Shown: one piece after another, positions 62,046 through 64,000 of the stretch | Layout of the letters: every line of letters starts with the position of its first letter | Position numbering within the stretch: the first letter of the stretch is position 1 | Source of the DNA: Hydnum rufescens UP504 | Taxonomy: Eukaryota; Basidiomycota; Agaricomycetes; Cantharellales; Hydnaceae | Direction of reading: 5' to 3' | Assembly: GCA_014904985.1 (NCBI GenBank) | Contig: MU128915.1 | Coordinates: forward strand, 317,415 to 381,414 | DNA: 64,000 nucleotides | Notes under the pieces: generated by a model | What the model was told of the DNA's origin: nothing | What the model saw: only the letters and a program-made list of their open reading frames with translations | Databases searched by the model: none | Made by a program: the position numbers and the translations under genes

Positions 62046-64000
62046 ATGTCTGCCTCTGCTACACCCAGGCCGGCTCGCCCTAATATCTCATCTCCTTCTC
62101 CTCCTACCTCTCTCTCTAATTCCCCCCAAAATGCCGTCATCAAGCCTCCCCCACCCCCGCCGCAGCTAGCTGCGCTTCTCTCTGCGGAGGATCTTAGAGA
62201 TAAGAGCCTAATGGCTATCTTCGCCGCCCTCAGCAGTGTGGTGAGTTTGTATCAATTATCCGCACCGCGACAACATCGCATCATCCTGATCGCATTCCCG
62301 TTGTAGAACAATCAAGGCAAGTGTGACAAGCCTGACAGTGCCATGCCCAATCCTGACCCGATTATCTATAGCTCTTTGTGTCAAGGAGCTAGTAGATGTT
62401 TGTCGCAACAAGAAACTGCATGCCCTGGGGTACGCGCTCTCGACCACGCACGTTATGGTCCATCACGTGACTCACTTTGTCTATAGCGGCGCTACCCCAT
62501 CAGGTACCCTCAACTCGGCGATCCGTAATCATCTCAACAGATGTGCGGAAAGGTCAACACCTTGCATGCTTTCCCGGCATATTCTCAGTGGAGAAGCTAA
62601 TGATGACCGCCTCGCCCCTGCAATCGGCGCCAGGCTAACTAGCCAGACAAAACCTGGCGAAGAAAAGAGCTACCATTGCAACAAAAACGGCAGAACTCGC
62701 AAAGGCGTTTGCCTCTGGTTTTTGAGCGAGTGGACTGGCTATCAGAGTCCATTTGCGCGCGAGGGCTTCACTGATGTCCTTATCCACACTGAAGGTGGTC
62801 CCGCCCCCAGCCCCTCGCCTGACGATGCCGCGGCACGTGCTATAAGGGAGCATAGCCGGGTTCCTGACGTTGGGGTCGAGTCAGAGGATGAAGAGGCGGA
62901 AGCGAACCCTGTGGCTGAAGCAAAACCAACCATCCTCGACTCAACAATCGTTTCTGTACCACATTCTTTGACAATCTCCACTCCTGTGCCTATGCCCGCT
63001 TTTCGCCCTGCTGCTGATCTCATCTCCTCAGGCTTTACGCCTCGTGGTCGTTCCCTATCCCCTGCGTTTACTTCACACAGCGACTCGGACAATGACGGTA
63101 CCAACGGCTCCATGGACTGGGAGAATGGATTCGACCGCCTTGACCTGCAAAACTTCACCTGGTCAGGAGAACCAGATGATGACCTAGAGACGATCCTAAG
63201 TACACCTCGTTCAGTATCTCTGGATCCTGAATGCGGAAATGGGGATGAACGGACATGGGCGGGGCCGAGAATAAGTGATGGGCGTGACTCTGCAACCTTC
63301 CAAGAGTCCGGAATGATTGCTGAAGAAGACGATGGTTCCGGCTGGGAGGATGGGTGCGGGCGAACTGTATCGAACCAGCTTCTGCATCGTGGCAAGGCTG
63401 AAGCAACCGGATCCCATGCCGGACTCATGCTAAGGATCCCGGTAAAGGCCACCCTGCCTCGTGCTAATGCTTCCGATCCTGCAGTACCCCTCGATATGGT
63501 TCCCGACGAGCTCTCCCCCTTCACCCCTGCGAGCTCCTCATTCGGCTCCACCCCTGGTACCGAGCATTCCTTCGCTGGCGATCAAGAGCTACCGTTCGCC
63601 TCAATTGAACCACGGGAGGACTGGCCCTCAAACTTACCACGTGCGCCTGACTTGCTTGATTTGAATTCTCAGAACGGGACTGAGTGTCGCCAGCATGACG
63701 AAGACATCCAGGACCTGCTGGTTGGGCCAGAAGGTGCGTTGTTGGATGAATTGGAGGAAGCCTGGGGTCAACCATACCCGAACCATTTGTCTGTGACAAC
63801 GCTAACGCGGTATTGCCCGGGCATGTGTGTACCAATGCACACTCGTTGTCGAGGGCGATCTCGGAGTACTAGCTTCGATCGATCCATGCGAGACGCGAAA
63901 TATTTCGATCTAGGAGCCTCGGACGCCTCGAACTCGGGTTCTAGAACGTCGCGAGTTCTTTCCCTCCCGAATATCTCCCTGGAATCATATCTGGTCGCTG
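62046..64000 (+). CDS. GDS1-like winged-helix protein, cut by the right edge
   Basis: Exon 1 (62046-62240) encodes MSASATPRPARPNISSPS... to SLMAIFAALSSV. The best continuation is a 10-nt microexon (62307-62316, NNQ plus one base) followed by a GC-AG intron (62317-62371) and an exon from 62372 reading ALCVKELVDVCRNKKLHALG, YALSTTHVMVHHVTHF, SGATPSGTLNSAIRNHLNRC and LSRHILSGEANDDRLAP, which is the winged-helix pattern of fungal GDS1-type transcription regulators; a Trp-rich segment VCLWFLSEWTGYQSPFAREG follows. The frame then stays open through an acidic, Ser-rich region to the window end (no stop seen). GDS1 in yeast affects nuclear genes needed for mitochondrial function; the role here is inferred only. 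The C-terminus is missing, so total length is unknown. Confidence 0.7.

Noticed and set aside
62742..63551. 269-aa minus-strand ORF, Ser/Arg-rich
   Set aside because: It lies opposite the GDS1-like reading, has low-complexity composition, no domain, and is the shadow of an open plus frame that runs to the window end.

Overview
This window reads as nuclear DNA of a filamentous basidiomycete, probably an Agaricomycete and perhaps a Rhizoctonia/Ceratobasidium-type species; the species guess is inference. Genes are split by many short introns (mostly 50-80 bp), proteins carry fungal low-complexity tails, and there are no operons. About fifteen protein genes can be supported. Most lie as divergent pairs sharing a short 5' region, separated by convergent 3' gaps that hold the repeats.

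Left part (1-15 kb): a partial nuclease-fold-like gene runs off the left edge. Then come a GST (3588-4504), a CCCH zinc-finger protein (minus, 6161-7492), an SAT4/HAL4-type kinase (9665-12087) and SHQ1 (minus, 12955-14955). The kinase and SHQ1 reading frames are broken by several single-base shifts, mostly at homopolymers, while their protein motifs stay intact. This looks more like consensus error than decay.

Middle (15-34.6 kb): a PIF1 helicase with an RNase H1-type N-terminal domain (15883-18631), a head-to-head pair of MITE-like repeats (18738-19672), an F-BAR/RhoGAP protein (minus, 19911-22946), a 644-bp hAT-type MITE with perfect 8-bp target duplications (24452-25095), a YSC84-SH3 actin protein (25249-27045), a tristetraprolin-like CCCH protein (minus, 30422-33126) and the AP-3 sigma subunit (33815-34637).

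Right part (34.6-64 kb): a 4.8-kb gene-poor gap, a CXXC zinc-binding DUF866 protein (minus, 39448-40370), a large MLKL-like protein (four-helix domain, TKL kinase and a C-terminal domain I cannot name; 41439-46160), an F-box protein (46973-48178), a second member of the left-edge family (minus, 49906-50439), an unrecognised nuclear protein (minus, 51290-53830), Rab4 (54438-55513), an RRM+PUF RNA-binding protein (minus, 56684-61267) and a GDS1-like winged-helix gene cut by the right edge (62046 onward).

Functionally this is a housekeeping mix: mRNA control (two CCCH proteins, PUF), snoRNP assembly, mitochondrial/nuclear helicase, actin-endosome traffic (RhoGAP, YSC84, AP-3, Rab4) and signalling. 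The MLKL-like kinase is the clearest accessory, possibly immune or cell-death related, gene. Four introns use GC-AG borders and one gene appears to have a 10-nt microexon.
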